Below are positions 42,598 to 51,438 of a stretch of DNA of 64,000 nucleotides, in pieces. The position numbers and the translations under genes were made by a program. How positions within the stretch are numbered: the first letter of the stretch is position 1; each line of letters starts with the position of its first letter. The stretch lies in contig JADKGY010000001.1 in assembly GCA_016722045.1 (NCBI GenBank), positions 558,001 through 622,000 on the forward strand, in the 5' to 3' direction. The stretch is from Candidatus Opimibacter skivensis. Its GTDB lineage: Bacteria; Bacteroidota; Bacteroidia; Chitinophagales; Saprospiraceae. A model generated the notes under the pieces. That model was given only the letters and a program-made list of their open reading frames with translations. It did no database searches and had not been told where the DNA came from.

Positions 42598-45243
42598 CTC
42601 CTCCGCCATTTTTTTCAGTTTGGACAACATAAGCATACACTCAATAGGTGTCATCTGGTTAATATCCAATTTGTTTAGCTCATCCGTAAGTTCTCTTGCT
42701 TTGATATCAGTTTGATCGAAGATGCTCAACTGGAAAGCAGTTTGCTCTCTGATCTCTTTTATTTTTTTCTTTCCATCAATGGTTTCTTCGAGGCTCAGAT
42801 TTTTGGATTCAAGCTCATGCAGGATTTCGTTGGCTCTTTCCAATAAAGATTTAGGCATACCAGCCATTCGTGCTACATGTATACCAAAACTATGCTCGCT
42901 GCCGCCTGGTGTCAGCTTACGCAGAAAAATAACTTTATTCCCACTCTCCTGTGTGGCAATATGATAATTGTGTATCCGGTCATATCGGTCTGCCAATTCA
43001 TTCAGTTCATGATAGTGAGTGGCAAATAATGTCTTGGGTTTATACTGCGGATGATGATGAAGAAATTCAGCAATACTCCAGGCCAGACTGATTCCATCGA
43101 AAGTACTTGTGCCTCTGCCGATCTCATCCATGAGAATCAGGCTTCGGGCTGATATATTATTGAGGATGCTCGCTGTCTCATTCATCTCTACCATAAAAGT
43201 GGATTCGCCGGAAGAGATATTGTCAGAAGCACCGACACGCGTAAAGAGTTTGTCAATAATGCCAAGCGTTGCCGCTCTTGCAGGGATATAACTTCCCATC
43301 TGGGCCATCAGGCATATCAAACCAGTCTGCCGTAAAAAAGCAGATTTTCCTGACATATTAGGTCCTGTGATGATGAAGATTTGTTGCTCCTCATTATCCA
43401 GATAAAGATTATTCGAAACATACGCTTCACCCGGAGGAAGATGACGTTCGATGACAGGGTGACGGCCTTCGATGATGTTGATCGCCATATCATCATTCAT
43501 TTCAGGCCTGCAATAATTATACGCCGATGCTATTGTAGCAAAAGATAAAACACAATCGAGCTGTGCTACAGCAGACGAATTGATTTGAATCGGACCGATA
43601 TACTCCTGAGCGGCTAATACAAGATCATTGAACAATCCTTCTTCGAGCGCGCCTATTTTTTCTTCTGCAGTTAATATCTTATGCTCTAGTTTTTTCAGAT
43701 CATCTGTGACATACCGTTCACAATTTGAAAGCGTCTGTTTCCTTACCCATGTATCCGGAATCAATCCCTGGTTTTTGTACTTATTGGTGACTTCAAGAAA
43801 ATAACCAAATACATTATTGTAACCAATCTTCAGATTTGTAATTCCAGTTTTGACGGCTTCTTCCTGCTGGATGGTAATCAGGATTTCTTTTGAATTCTGG
43901 ATGATATCTCTGTATTCATCGAGCTCTTCATTATAGCCTTTGCGGATGACATTTCCTTTGATCAGAATCGCGGGGGCATCTTCCTGTACGGCCAATTCAA
44001 TCGTCTGACGCAGATGATCGCAGATATTGATCTGATCTGCCAGGCGCATCAATCCTTCCTGCCGGCTGTCATGCATCCATTCTTTGATAGGGTGGAGCGC
44101 AGTCAGTGCCCGTTTCAGCTGCACTAATTCGCGCGGATTTATTTTTGACAGAGATACTTTAGAAATGATGCGTTCCAGGTCACCGATTACTTTTATCTGA
44201 TCACGTAAATCTGTTGCCCAGTCAGCATTTGCCAATGCATAAGAAACCATGTCATGTCTTGATCTGATTTCCTTAAGATTGATGAGGGGTAGCGCTATCC
44301 ATTTTTTCAGCATCCTGGCCCCCATCGGAGAGATGGTTTTATCCATGATATCCAGCAGGCTTGTTCCCGTATCATGTGCTGCCTGAAGTAGCTCAAGATT
44401 CCGGATCGTGAATCTATCCATCCAGACATAATGATCTGATTGTATCCTGCTGATCGTGCGGATATGTTTCAATCCATCCTGCTTCGTCGTGGTGAGATAA
44501 TGAAGCACAGCACCGGCAGCAACCTGTGCATATTGCAAATGATCTATGCCAAATCCCTTGAGTGTAGCTATTTCAAAATGTCTTAGAATTTTCTCATTTG
44601 TAAAATCAGTGGTGAATACCCATTCTTCAAGGCCATAGGTGTAAAATGAGTTGCCGAATATTTTTTCGAAGCGGTCCCTGTTTGATTTAGAAAGGATAAT
44701 TTCAGAAGGTGAAAAGCTCTGAAGCAATTTTTCAATTTCACGTTGTGCTCCTTCACTGATCACAAACTCACCAGTGGAGAGATCAAGAAAAGCAATCCCG
44801 AAATGATCATTGGATATAAAATGAATCGAAGCCAGGTAATTATTGGAATGCCGGTCCAGCAGCGAATCCTGAGTAGCAATACCCGGCGTGATCATCTCAA
44901 GCACACCGCGGTCTACTATTTTTTTCTCCTTTGATGGCTTTTCGAGTTGCTCACAAATAGCGACCCTGTATCCTGCCTGGACAAGCTTAGGTAGATACAT
45001 ATCCATAGCGTGATAAGGGAACCCGGCCAGCTCAACATTATTTCCTCCATTATTTCTGGATGTCAGAATGATGCCGAGTGCCTCAGACGTCCGTATTGCA
45101 TCTTCACCAAATGTTTCATAAAAATCACCTACCCTGAATAATAAAAGGGCCTCGGGATGCTGGCTCTTGATTTTTAGGTATTGTTTCATCAGGGGAGTCT
45201 CTTTCCCCTGGTCAATAGACACTGATTCTGGCTTATTCTTCAA
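42595..45243 (-). CDS. mutS: DNA mismatch repair protein MutS
   Basis: This 882-residue protein detects mismatches and small loops. The N-terminal domain starts TPLMKQYLKIKSQHPEALLLFRVGDFYETFGEDA, with the Phe-x-Glu wedge in GDFYETF. The connector and lever/clamp regions fill the middle. The ATPase has Walker A ITGPNMSGKSAFLRQ, Walker B/ signature LILMDEIGRGTSTFDG, and ATHYHELNELA. The end (LSMEECMLMLSKLKKMAEE-type) is typical for MutS1 dimer contact. Length is normal. The stop TAG leads directly into the octamer repeat. No mutL is nearby. Confidence 0.97.
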   Translation of the reverse strand: MKNKPESVSIDQGKETPLMKQYLKIKSQHPEALLLFRVGDFYETFGEDAIRTSEALGIILTSRNNGGNNVELAGFPYHAMDMYLPKLVQAGYRVAICEQLEKPSKEKKIVDRGVLEMITPGIATQDSLLDRHSNNYLASIHFISNDHFGIAFLDLSTGEFVISEGAQREIEKLLQSFSPSEIILSKSNRDRFEKIFGNSFYTYGLEEWVFTTDFTNEKILRHFEIATLKGFGIDHLQYAQVAAGAVLHYLTTTKQDGLKHIRTISRIQSDHYVWMDRFTIRNLELLQAAHDTGTSLLDIMDKTISPMGARMLKKWIALPLINLKEIRSRHDMVSYALANADWATDLRDQIKVIGDLERIISKVSLSKINPRELVQLKRALTALHPIKEWMHDSRQEGLMRLADQINICDHLRQTIELAVQEDAPAILIKGNVIRKGYNEELDEYRDIIQNSKEILITIQQEEAVKTGITNLKIGYNNVFGYFLEVTNKYKNQGLIPDTWVRKQTLSNCERYVTDDLKKLEHKILTAEEKIGALEEGLFNDLVLAAQEYIGPIQINSSAVAQLDCVLSFATIASAYNYCRPEMNDDMAINIIEGRHPVIERHLPPGEAYVSNNLYLDNEEQQIFIITGPNMSGKSAFLRQTGLICLMAQMGSYIPARAATLGIIDKLFTRVGASDNISSGESTFMVEMNETASILNNISARSLILMDEIGRGTSTFDGISLAWSIAEFLHHHPQYKPKTLFATHYHELNELADRYDRIHNYHIATQESGNKVIFLRKLTPGGSEHSFGIHVARMAGMPKSLLERANEILHELESKNLSLEETIDGKKKIKEIREQTAFQLSIFDQTDIKARELTDELNKLDINQMTPIECMLMLSKLKKMAEE

Positions 45244-45528
45244 GATGGTTGCACTTAATAGATCTGCGAAGGTAATATATACATTATAAGTATACGTTTC
45301 AGTTCCAAATGACTTACCTGGTCTATCCTGTCAAATTCAAGCAACATGCATAACGTAAAATGGATGAAGTTGATTAGACATCCTTATAAGACTAACTCTT
45401 CCCATGGAATTTGGGTCAATAACGTGAAAAAAGTCAAAATCTTTAATCTTTTTTAGAAGTCTGTTGTTAAAGCAAAAAGGGTGTATTTTCCCCCTGAATT
45501 TTACTTATTCATTAAACCAAAAAAAATT

Positions 45529-46005
45529 ATGGGACTATTTTCTTTTTTAAAGGGATCAGGCGCAAAACTCTTCAATAAGCATGAAGAAGAAACCATCAAG
45601 ACCGTATCTCCTGATGTTGCCTTGAATATGAAAAAAGATGCAATGTTAAAGGCTGTCAATGATCTGAATCTGCCTGTGCAGAATTTATCATTAGATATCA
45701 ATGATGAAACCGTGACCGTCTGGGGACAGGCAGAAACACAGATGGCAAAAGAACTTACAGTACTTACCCTGGGTAATAATGTAGGCATATCCTCCGTTGA
45801 TGACCGTATGAGTGTGATCGCCACAGATCCTGAACCGGAGGCGGTTTTTTATGAGGTAAAATCAGGTGATACATTGTCAAAAATAGCGAAGGCCCAATAT
45901 GGCAATGCATCAAAATATAATGCTATATTTGAGGCTAACAAACCCATGCTGAAAGACCCTGATAAGATCTATCCAGGTCAGGTTCTCAGGATTCCTCAGC
46001 TGTAA
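45529..46005 (+). CDS. BON-LysM protein, Kbp/YgaU-like
   Basis: The protein is about 158 residues from ATG 45529 (MGLFSFLKGSGAKLF). It has no signal peptide, as expected for a cytoplasmic protein. Residues ~30-95 are a BON domain (KAVNDLNLPVQNLSLDINDETVTVWGQAET), and residues ~105-158 a LysM domain (VFYEVKSGDTLSKIAKAQYG... DKIYPGQVLRIPQL). This BON-LysM arrangement is that of E. coli Kbp (YgaU), a potassium-binding protein. Ion binding here is inferred from the family. The gene ends in a strong intrinsic terminator at 46033-46075. Confidence 0.85.
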   Translation: MGLFSFLKGSGAKLFNKHEEETIKTVSPDVALNMKKDAMLKAVNDLNLPVQNLSLDINDETVTVWGQAETQMAKELTVLTLGNNVGISSVDDRMSVIATDPEPEAVFYEVKSGDTLSKIAKAQYGNASKYNAIFEANKPMLKDPDKIYPGQVLRIPQL

Positions 46006-46032
46006 TAAAGATTGTTTTCAACTGGTGAAGTT

Positions 46033-46075
46033 GGTGGAAGCGCAGGCCGCCGGGCCGGCTTCCACCTTTTTTTTT
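46033..46075 (+). terminator. Intrinsic terminator
   Basis: GGTGGAAGC (46033-46041) pairs with GCTTCCACC (46058-46066), the loop is GC-rich, and nine T follow (46067-46075). It is 28 nt after the BON-LysM stop. Confidence 0.92.
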
Positions 46076-46261
46076 GAGTCAAAGGGTGATGGGTTTAGCG
46101 ATGAGTTAAGTTGTAGGGGTTGGGAGAAGGTATCACGATTAAAGTGTATTCGGACGAATTGAATTTTACGCCATCTGAATTAAAAATGGTAAGTCCCTCA
46201 TGACCATAATCCATTAACCTAACTCGCAGCCAAGACCTTTTCCAAAAACCCAAGATTATTA

Positions 46262-46456
46262 TTATTCTTCCTCCAGCGTCTCCTCCAGATCTGTCTCAAT
46301 ATTTCTAAGCTTCGTCCTGCACATTTTAATTAACTTCATAGCGGCTTTTACTTCATTGCGCATTTCCTCAAGACCCATCTCGCCATTCTGGATGCGCTCA
46401 ACCAGTTTTTCTAATTGGTGCATGGCCTTATCATAATCATTCTGATTTTTTTTCAT
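46262..46456 (-). CDS. xseB: Exodeoxyribonuclease VII small subunit
   Basis: This 64-residue protein has the XseB helical motif YDKAMHQLEKLVERIQNGEMGLEEMRNEVKAAMKLIKMC. It binds the large subunit XseA and tunes the nuclease that trims single-stranded DNA. Its ATG overlaps the xseA stop by 4 nt (46453-46456). It ends in an acidic tail (ETDLEETLEEE). Standard length for the family. Confidence 0.9.
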   Translation of the reverse strand: MKKNQNDYDKAMHQLEKLVERIQNGEMGLEEMRNEVKAAMKLIKMCRTKLRNIETDLEETLEEE

Positions 46457-47682
46457 TCTACAATACTTTTTACTGTTCCGTCCTGAAATGTTGTTTGAAT
46501 AGTCATACCCCGATTGAGTTGCGAAGAATGGTTGACAGATTTACCATCGTGTGTTGTGATGGTGTATCCCCTGGCCAGCACCCGATCCGGATCAATAGCT
46601 GTCAATAGTGAATGGATAAATTCAATACGCTTGCTGTGACTGCTGATCATATTTTTCCCTCCTTGCCGGAGCATCAACAGGATGTGATCTAATTTATTAT
46701 TCTCCAATAAAATTCTTGATTTTGCAGCATGATGAAGATTACCGGCAAGATCTGTCAGTTTTTGGTTTTCAGATCTTAATCTGTCCATCGCTTCATCCTG
46801 GATCCATTGCCAGACTTCATCAAGATGACTTTCAAATGAAGCATTGTGCTCTATGACAAAATCGGCTACAGCAGTTGGTGTTTTTAAAGATTTGTAAGCC
46901 ACAAGATCAAGCACGGACTGATCTATCTCATGACCTATCCCGATCAATACCGGAATAGGAAATTCAGCGATACGAATAGCCAGGGGTAGATTGTCAAATG
47001 CAGCAAGATCTGTTCGTCCACCACCGCCTCGTATGATAGCCACGGCATCAAAATGATCTTTATTTTTTGCAATCTTCCCAAGACAATCCAGTATCTCTGA
47101 TTCAACCTGCTGGCCTTGCATAGCCGCTTCGAACAAGTCTATCGAAACATCATAACCATATGGATTGTCTTCAACATGCTTTACAAAATCCTTCCATCCT
47201 GCAGCCCTGTCCGAACTGATCACAGCCAGTCGCTGGACTACTGACGGAAGATGTGTTTCTGCATTTTTGCGTACAAGATTCCGTTCTTTAATTGCGCGCA
47301 GGATGGCCTGTCGTTGCATTTCCAGAACGCCTATCGTAAAACTGCTGTCAATATCTTCAATGATAAGTTTAAGACCATATCGCTCGTGGTAGTCAACATT
47401 GACTTTGAGTTTTACGGACATCCCTTGCTTCAGGATCTCTTCTGGTGGAATAGGGGACTTTCGTTTCAGATAGGCATACACATTAGCCCACATAGCGGCC
47501 TGGCATTGCGCAGCGATAGTTTCGCCTTCTTTTTGGATCAGATCAAGATACCAATGGCCTCTTGACAATGAAGCCTGGCCTATCTCACATTCTATCCAGA
47601 TCGGCTCATCAAAATTGAGCGATATAACCCGCCTGATGTATTGATTGAGCTCAAGGAGTGAATATGATGAAGGATTAGCCAT
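46453..47682 (-). CDS. xseA: Exodeoxyribonuclease VII large subunit
   Basis: The protein has 409 residues. An N-terminal OB-fold (YSLLELNQYIRRVISLNFDEPIWIECEIGQA) is followed by the catalytic region. The family marks RLAVISSDRAAGWKDFVKHVEDNPYGYDVSIDLFEA, AIIRGGGGRTDLAAFDNLPLA and PVLIGIGHEIDQSVLDLVA are complete, including the Asp/His active site. A coiled region follows and the C-terminus has DPDRVLARGYTITT. It degrades single-stranded DNA to oligonucleotides in repair. It lies 16 nt from the sucC stop, with xseB overlapping downstream. Confidence 0.95.
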   Translation of the reverse strand: MANPSSYSLLELNQYIRRVISLNFDEPIWIECEIGQASLSRGHWYLDLIQKEGETIAAQCQAAMWANVYAYLKRKSPIPPEEILKQGMSVKLKVNVDYHERYGLKLIIEDIDSSFTIGVLEMQRQAILRAIKERNLVRKNAETHLPSVVQRLAVISSDRAAGWKDFVKHVEDNPYGYDVSIDLFEAAMQGQQVESEILDCLGKIAKNKDHFDAVAIIRGGGGRTDLAAFDNLPLAIRIAEFPIPVLIGIGHEIDQSVLDLVAYKSLKTPTAVADFVIEHNASFESHLDEVWQWIQDEAMDRLRSENQKLTDLAGNLHHAAKSRILLENNKLDHILLMLRQGGKNMISSHSKRIEFIHSLLTAIDPDRVLARGYTITTHDGKSVNHSSQLNRGMTIQTTFQDGTVKSIVE

Positions 47683-47698
47683 ACAGCTTTATGTAGCT

Positions 47699-48904
47699 CT
47701 ATGTTTTAAGCACCGCTTTCACAAGATCCGCTGCTTCCTGGAGCAGGATTGCTGATTTGACGTCCAGTCCACTTTCATCGATGATTTTTTTCGCAAGATC
47801 TGCATTGGTTCCCTGCAATCGCACAATAATCGGAACACGAATCTGACCAATTGAATGATACGCATCGACAATGCCCTGAGCTACACGATCACATCGTACT
47901 ATACCTCCGAATATATTGATCAGAATAGCCTTCACACTTGGATCTTTGAGAATAATACGGAAAGCATTTTCAACACGCTTTGCATCCGCTGTTCCACCGA
48001 CATCAAGGAAGTTGGCAGGTGATCCACCGGACAATTTGATGATGTCCATAGTTGCCATCGCCAAGCCTGCACCATTGACCATGCATCCGACATCACCATC
48101 GAGATTGACATAGTTCAAGCCAAATTCCTTCGCTTCAAGTTCAGTGGCATCATCTTCGAATGGATCATGCATTGCTTCAATATCAGGATGACGGTAAAGA
48201 GCGTTGTCATCCATCGATGCTTTGCAATCAACAGCAACGACTTCTCCGTTGCCATTTATTAAGACAGGATTGATTTCAAGCAGGGTAGCATCACTTTCAA
48301 CGAATGCTTTATAAACTTTTGATACAAACTGTGTCATATTCTTAAGCGCAGTACCACTTAAGCCAAGATTGAAAGCAATTTTTCTTCCTTCAAATGCCTG
48401 CAGACCTAAAGCCGGATCGATGAATTCCGTATGTACAAGGTGAGGCGTCTTTTCTGCTACACCTTCAATGTCCATTCCTCCTTCTGTTGAATAGATGATG
48501 ACATTGCATTGCTTAGCTCTGTCTGTCAAAATAGACAGATATAATTCTTTGCATTGGTCGTACTCAGGTATGTATACGTCCTCAGCTATTAAAACTTGTC
48601 TCACAAGTTTGCCGGGTCCATCAATTCCACCAGGAGTCTGTGGTGTCTTGAGCATCATACCGAGGATAGTATTTACTTTTTCTTTGAGATCATCAAGATT
48701 CTTCACCACCTTGACACCACCGCCTTTTCCTCTTCCGCCTGCATGTAATTGAGCTTTGACTATAGCTACAGGACTTCCTGAGTCTGCAGTTACTTTCTGA
48801 TAGGCTTCAACGGCATCAGCTAAGGACCGGGCTACAACGCCACGTTGAATTTTTACGCCAAAGCGACTGAGTATTTCTTTTCCCTGGTATTCGTGTAAAT
48901 CCAT
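47699..48904 (-). CDS. sucC: Succinyl-CoA synthetase beta subunit
   Basis: The protein has 401 residues. The ATP-grasp domain starts MDLHEYQGKEILSRFGV with HAGGRGKGGGVKV (nucleotide loop), TLLEINPVLING (metal ligand) and the C-terminal CoA-ligase domain with FLDVGGTADAKRVENAFRII, INIFGGIVRCDRVAQGI and RLQGTNADLAKKIID. It forms ATP or GTP from succinyl-CoA in the TCA cycle together with SucD. No sucD is adjacent: upstream is the DUF255 gene (opposite end of the spacer) and downstream is xseA, so the alpha subunit must lie elsewhere. Otherwise complete. Confidence 0.96.
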   Translation of the reverse strand: MDLHEYQGKEILSRFGVKIQRGVVARSLADAVEAYQKVTADSGSPVAIVKAQLHAGGRGKGGGVKVVKNLDDLKEKVNTILGMMLKTPQTPGGIDGPGKLVRQVLIAEDVYIPEYDQCKELYLSILTDRAKQCNVIIYSTEGGMDIEGVAEKTPHLVHTEFIDPALGLQAFEGRKIAFNLGLSGTALKNMTQFVSKVYKAFVESDATLLEINPVLINGNGEVVAVDCKASMDDNALYRHPDIEAMHDPFEDDATELEAKEFGLNYVNLDGDVGCMVNGAGLAMATMDIIKLSGGSPANFLDVGGTADAKRVENAFRIILKDPSVKAILINIFGGIVRCDRVAQGIVDAYHSIGQIRVPIIVRLQGTNADLAKKIIDESGLDVKSAILLQEAADLVKAVLKT

Positions 48905-49018
48905 TCCTGATTATTTTTTTGATTTAGGGTGTGAAACTAAGTAATCCTACGGCTTCAATTCACCTTCTGCCTAAAACCTATGAGAAGTTACAGCGCCCCT
49001 AAACTCGAACTCCTGCCT

Positions 49019-49045
49019 GTCCGAGGTCAGAGACACTCGAACGTC
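49019..49045. repeat. Dispersed hairpin repeat, copy C
   Basis: GTCCGAGGTCAGAGACACTC and on to GTC matches copy B (9235-9281) except GTTC is GTCC. The copy continues with a diverged tail (AGAATTTGG). It lies in the spacer after the DUF255 gene. Confidence 0.75.
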
Positions 49046-49085
49046 AGAATTTGGTTGGACATTAAAGCCATTAAGTATAAAATCA

Positions 49086-51200
49086 CTAATTCTTCAGGAG
49101 ATCCATTGCCTTAGAAACATCATCTGTAGGCAGCTTACAGACTTTATTTTGACAAACATAGATAAGCGTCTGATTATCAGCCAATTTACCCTGTAATAAA
49201 GGCAAATTTCCTTCCTCGGCACCACCTACGAATATTGCATCGGGCTGGTAGGTCTTCTGGATTTTGGCCAGGATACCCTCATAATCCTTGCCCACGATAG
49301 CCACTTCTTTAGGTGCCTGAGCGAACATGAGCATCAGTTGACACCAGTTGCTATAAAACGAGGGCTGCCCGTCACGCTTGACTACAGGCCAGACCTGATT
49401 AAATATTTTTTGAGCCCTGTCTTTATAGACCTGCTGATCGAGAATATCACCCAGAACAAATAAATTTCTGGCCATCGTGCTATTGGCCGATGGAATTACA
49501 TTATCACTGACTTCGAGTCTCCTGGCGATGAGTGGAGGATCAATATCTGAAGTGAAATAAAATAATGAAGTCGAATCACTTTCAAAATGTTTCATGACAT
49601 GATCAGTCATCCCTTTTGCAAGTTCAAGCCATTGCGTATCAAATGTAGTCTGGTACAAGGACAGGTAAGACTGAATCACATTGGCATAATCATCAAGGAA
49701 TGCATTGATTGACGATTTACCATTCTTATAATTTCGATCCATCCGGTAATCCTCTTTTATCATTTGTGTTTTTAAAAACGTAGCATTTTTTATAGCTCGG
49801 TCAATATATTTCTTATCTCCACCTACACGATACGCATCTACGTATCCTTGCAACATGAGTCCGTTCCATGAAGCAAGTATTTTATCATCAAGACCCGGCG
49901 TGACACGTTTCTTTCTTTCCTCAAGCAACACCTTGTTAATCTTTGTAATTGTAGAATAGAATTCTTCTATCGTCAGATTGTTTTGTTTTGCCACCTCTTC
50001 AGCGGGTCGATGCCTGTTGAGTATGTTTTTACCATCTTCCCAATTACCACTTACCCCGATATCGTAATATGTAAAAAATAATTTTCGCTGACGCTCATCC
50101 GGTATAAGTTTAGTCAGTTCATCAGCACTCCATACATAATATTTTCCTTCTTCCTTTTCACTGTCTGCATCATATGAACTATAGAATCCGCCTGAAGGGT
50201 CACTCCAATTGTGATCCACGAAATCCAATGTCTGACGGACTACATCCAGATACTCAGTTTTACCTGACCACGCATAAGCCTGAGCGTAAAGAGAAACCAA
50301 TTGGCCATTGTCATAAAGCATTTTTTCAAAATGAGGTACCAGCCATAATGAATCAGTTGAGTAGCGGGCAAATCCTCCTTCAAGCTGATCATATATCCCT
50401 CCCATCATCATCTTATCAAGTGTTGTCGTCACTATGGAAGCAGCCTCCTTATTGTTATATCGCTGAGCAAAATACATGAGATATTGCCAGTTGTTTGGCA
50501 TCGGAAATTTTGGCGACCCCCGTCGTCCACCCATCTGGGGATCCATGCGGCTCATGAATAACTTGCTGATGTCATTGATTTCTTTCTGATTGATGATACT
50601 CTCTACACCGGGAACTACATCATCAAGTCCGTGGTCCTTTACACCTGCTACCAGTCGCTGCGCATAGTCACGTAGCTTTTCAGGTTCTTCAGCATATGTT
50701 TTTCGAAAATATTCAAGTACCTCTTTCCATTTACCTGTTGGAAAATAAGTACCAGCCCACACAGGCCGACCATCAGGAAGTGCAAATGAATTCAAAGGCC
50801 ATCCGCATCCTCCACCTGAGGATAACTGACATGCGGCCATATAAACGTCATCAATATCCGGGCGTTCTTCTCTGTCTACTTTGATGCAGACAAAATTTGC
50901 ATTCATGATAGCAGCCACTGAGGTGTCTTCAAACGATTCATGTTCCATCACATGACACCAATGACAGGAAGAATACCCAATACTTATGAGGATTAATTTG
51001 TTTTCATCCTTTGCTTTTTTTAGTGCTTCATCGTTCCAGGCGTACCAATCGACCGGGTTGTGTGCATGCTGCAACAAATAGGGGCTTGTCTCGTGGATAA
51101 GATGGTTAGTGTATTGATGTTGCATTTTCTGTGGCTGTGAATGACAGGCCGCTATGCTCAGACCAACCGTCAACATTAAAATGGTTTGAGAATATGGCAC
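49086..51200 (-). CDS. DUF255/thioredoxin-domain lipoprotein (SSP411/YyaL family)
   Basis: This 704-residue protein starts at GTG 51200; the leader ends at lipobox SIAAC (Cys19). The family block [24 protein letters not shown] (~32-55) is followed by the thioredoxin-like motif [16 protein letters not shown] with C79-H-W-C82. The middle ~300 residues are a six-hairpin (alpha/alpha) glycosidase-like domain (for example [28 protein letters not shown]), and the C-terminal region carries [19 protein letters not shown]. Cellular role is not established. Being a lipoprotein, this copy acts outside the cytoplasm. It is not in an operon with sucC (181-nt spacer). Confidence 0.88.
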   Translation of the reverse strand: MPYSQTILMLTVGLSIAACHSQPQKMQHQYTNHLIHETSPYLLQHAHNPVDWYAWNDEALKKAKDENKLILISIGYSSCHWCHVMEHESFEDTSVAAIMNANFVCIKVDREERPDIDDVYMAACQLSSGGGCGWPLNSFALPDGRPVWAGTYFPTGKWKEVLEYFRKTYAEEPEKLRDYAQRLVAGVKDHGLDDVVPGVESIINQKEINDISKLFMSRMDPQMGGRRGSPKFPMPNNWQYLMYFAQRYNNKEAASIVTTTLDKMMMGGIYDQLEGGFARYSTDSLWLVPHFEKMLYDNGQLVSLYAQAYAWSGKTEYLDVVRQTLDFVDHNWSDPSGGFYSSYDADSEKEEGKYYVWSADELTKLIPDERQRKLFFTYYDIGVSGNWEDGKNILNRHRPAEEVAKQNNLTIEEFYSTITKINKVLLEERKKRVTPGLDDKILASWNGLMLQGYVDAYRVGGDKKYIDRAIKNATFLKTQMIKEDYRMDRNYKNGKSSINAFLDDYANVIQSYLSLYQTTFDTQWLELAKGMTDHVMKHFESDSTSLFYFTSDIDPPLIARRLEVSDNVIPSANSTMARNLFVLGDILDQQVYKDRAQKIFNQVWPVVKRDGQPSFYSNWCQLMLMFAQAPKEVAIVGKDYEGILAKIQKTYQPDAIFVGGAEEGNLPLLQGKLADNQTLIYVCQNKVCKLPTDDVSKAMDLLKN

Positions 51201-51321
51201 GATAGTTAAATTAACAGGTTGTTTAGAATGGCTAATTTAAGAGAATAAAAGCTGACATCCCGTTTAATAAACTTTCTGTACATCCTGATGTTCTATTTCG
51301 GATAGGGTGAGAGCTATCATT

Positions 51322-51351
51322 ATGGTCAGTACAATTAGTTTGATTGAGTAG
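51322..51351 (+). CDS. Possible leader peptide MVSTISLIE before thrA
   Basis: A 9-codon frame (ATG GTC AGT ACA ATT AGT TTG ATT GAG TAG) contains one Thr and two Ile codons, amino acids that regulate thr operons. It ends 29 nt before the intrinsic terminator at 51381. A GGGTGAG stretch lies 12-18 nt upstream. Weak, because so short a frame can arise by chance. Confidence 0.35.
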   Translation: MVSTISLIE

Positions 51352-51380
51352 AAGTGGATTTCTTCCCTTCGAAAATTTTT

Positions 51381-51406
51381 GGCTCTATTTTGATAGGGCC
51401 TTTTTT
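51381..51406 (+). terminator. Attenuator-like intrinsic terminator in the thrA leader
   Basis: GGCTCTAT (51381-51388) pairs with ATAGGGCC (51393-51400) around TTTG (8 bp, one G-T), followed by six T. It sits 33 nt before the thrA start, on the coding strand, where premature termination would shut the operon. ATAGGG recurs at 51302-51307 and could pair with the left arm as a competing stem. Confidence 0.7.
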
Positions 51407-51438
51407 ATTACTCCCTAAGGCATACTTTTACAACCACT

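Noticed and set aside
42454..42715. Two open frames through the TCTCACTC array
   Set aside because: They encode only Ser/Leu/Thr/His low-complexity repeats and exist because an 8-nt tandem repeat has no stop codons.
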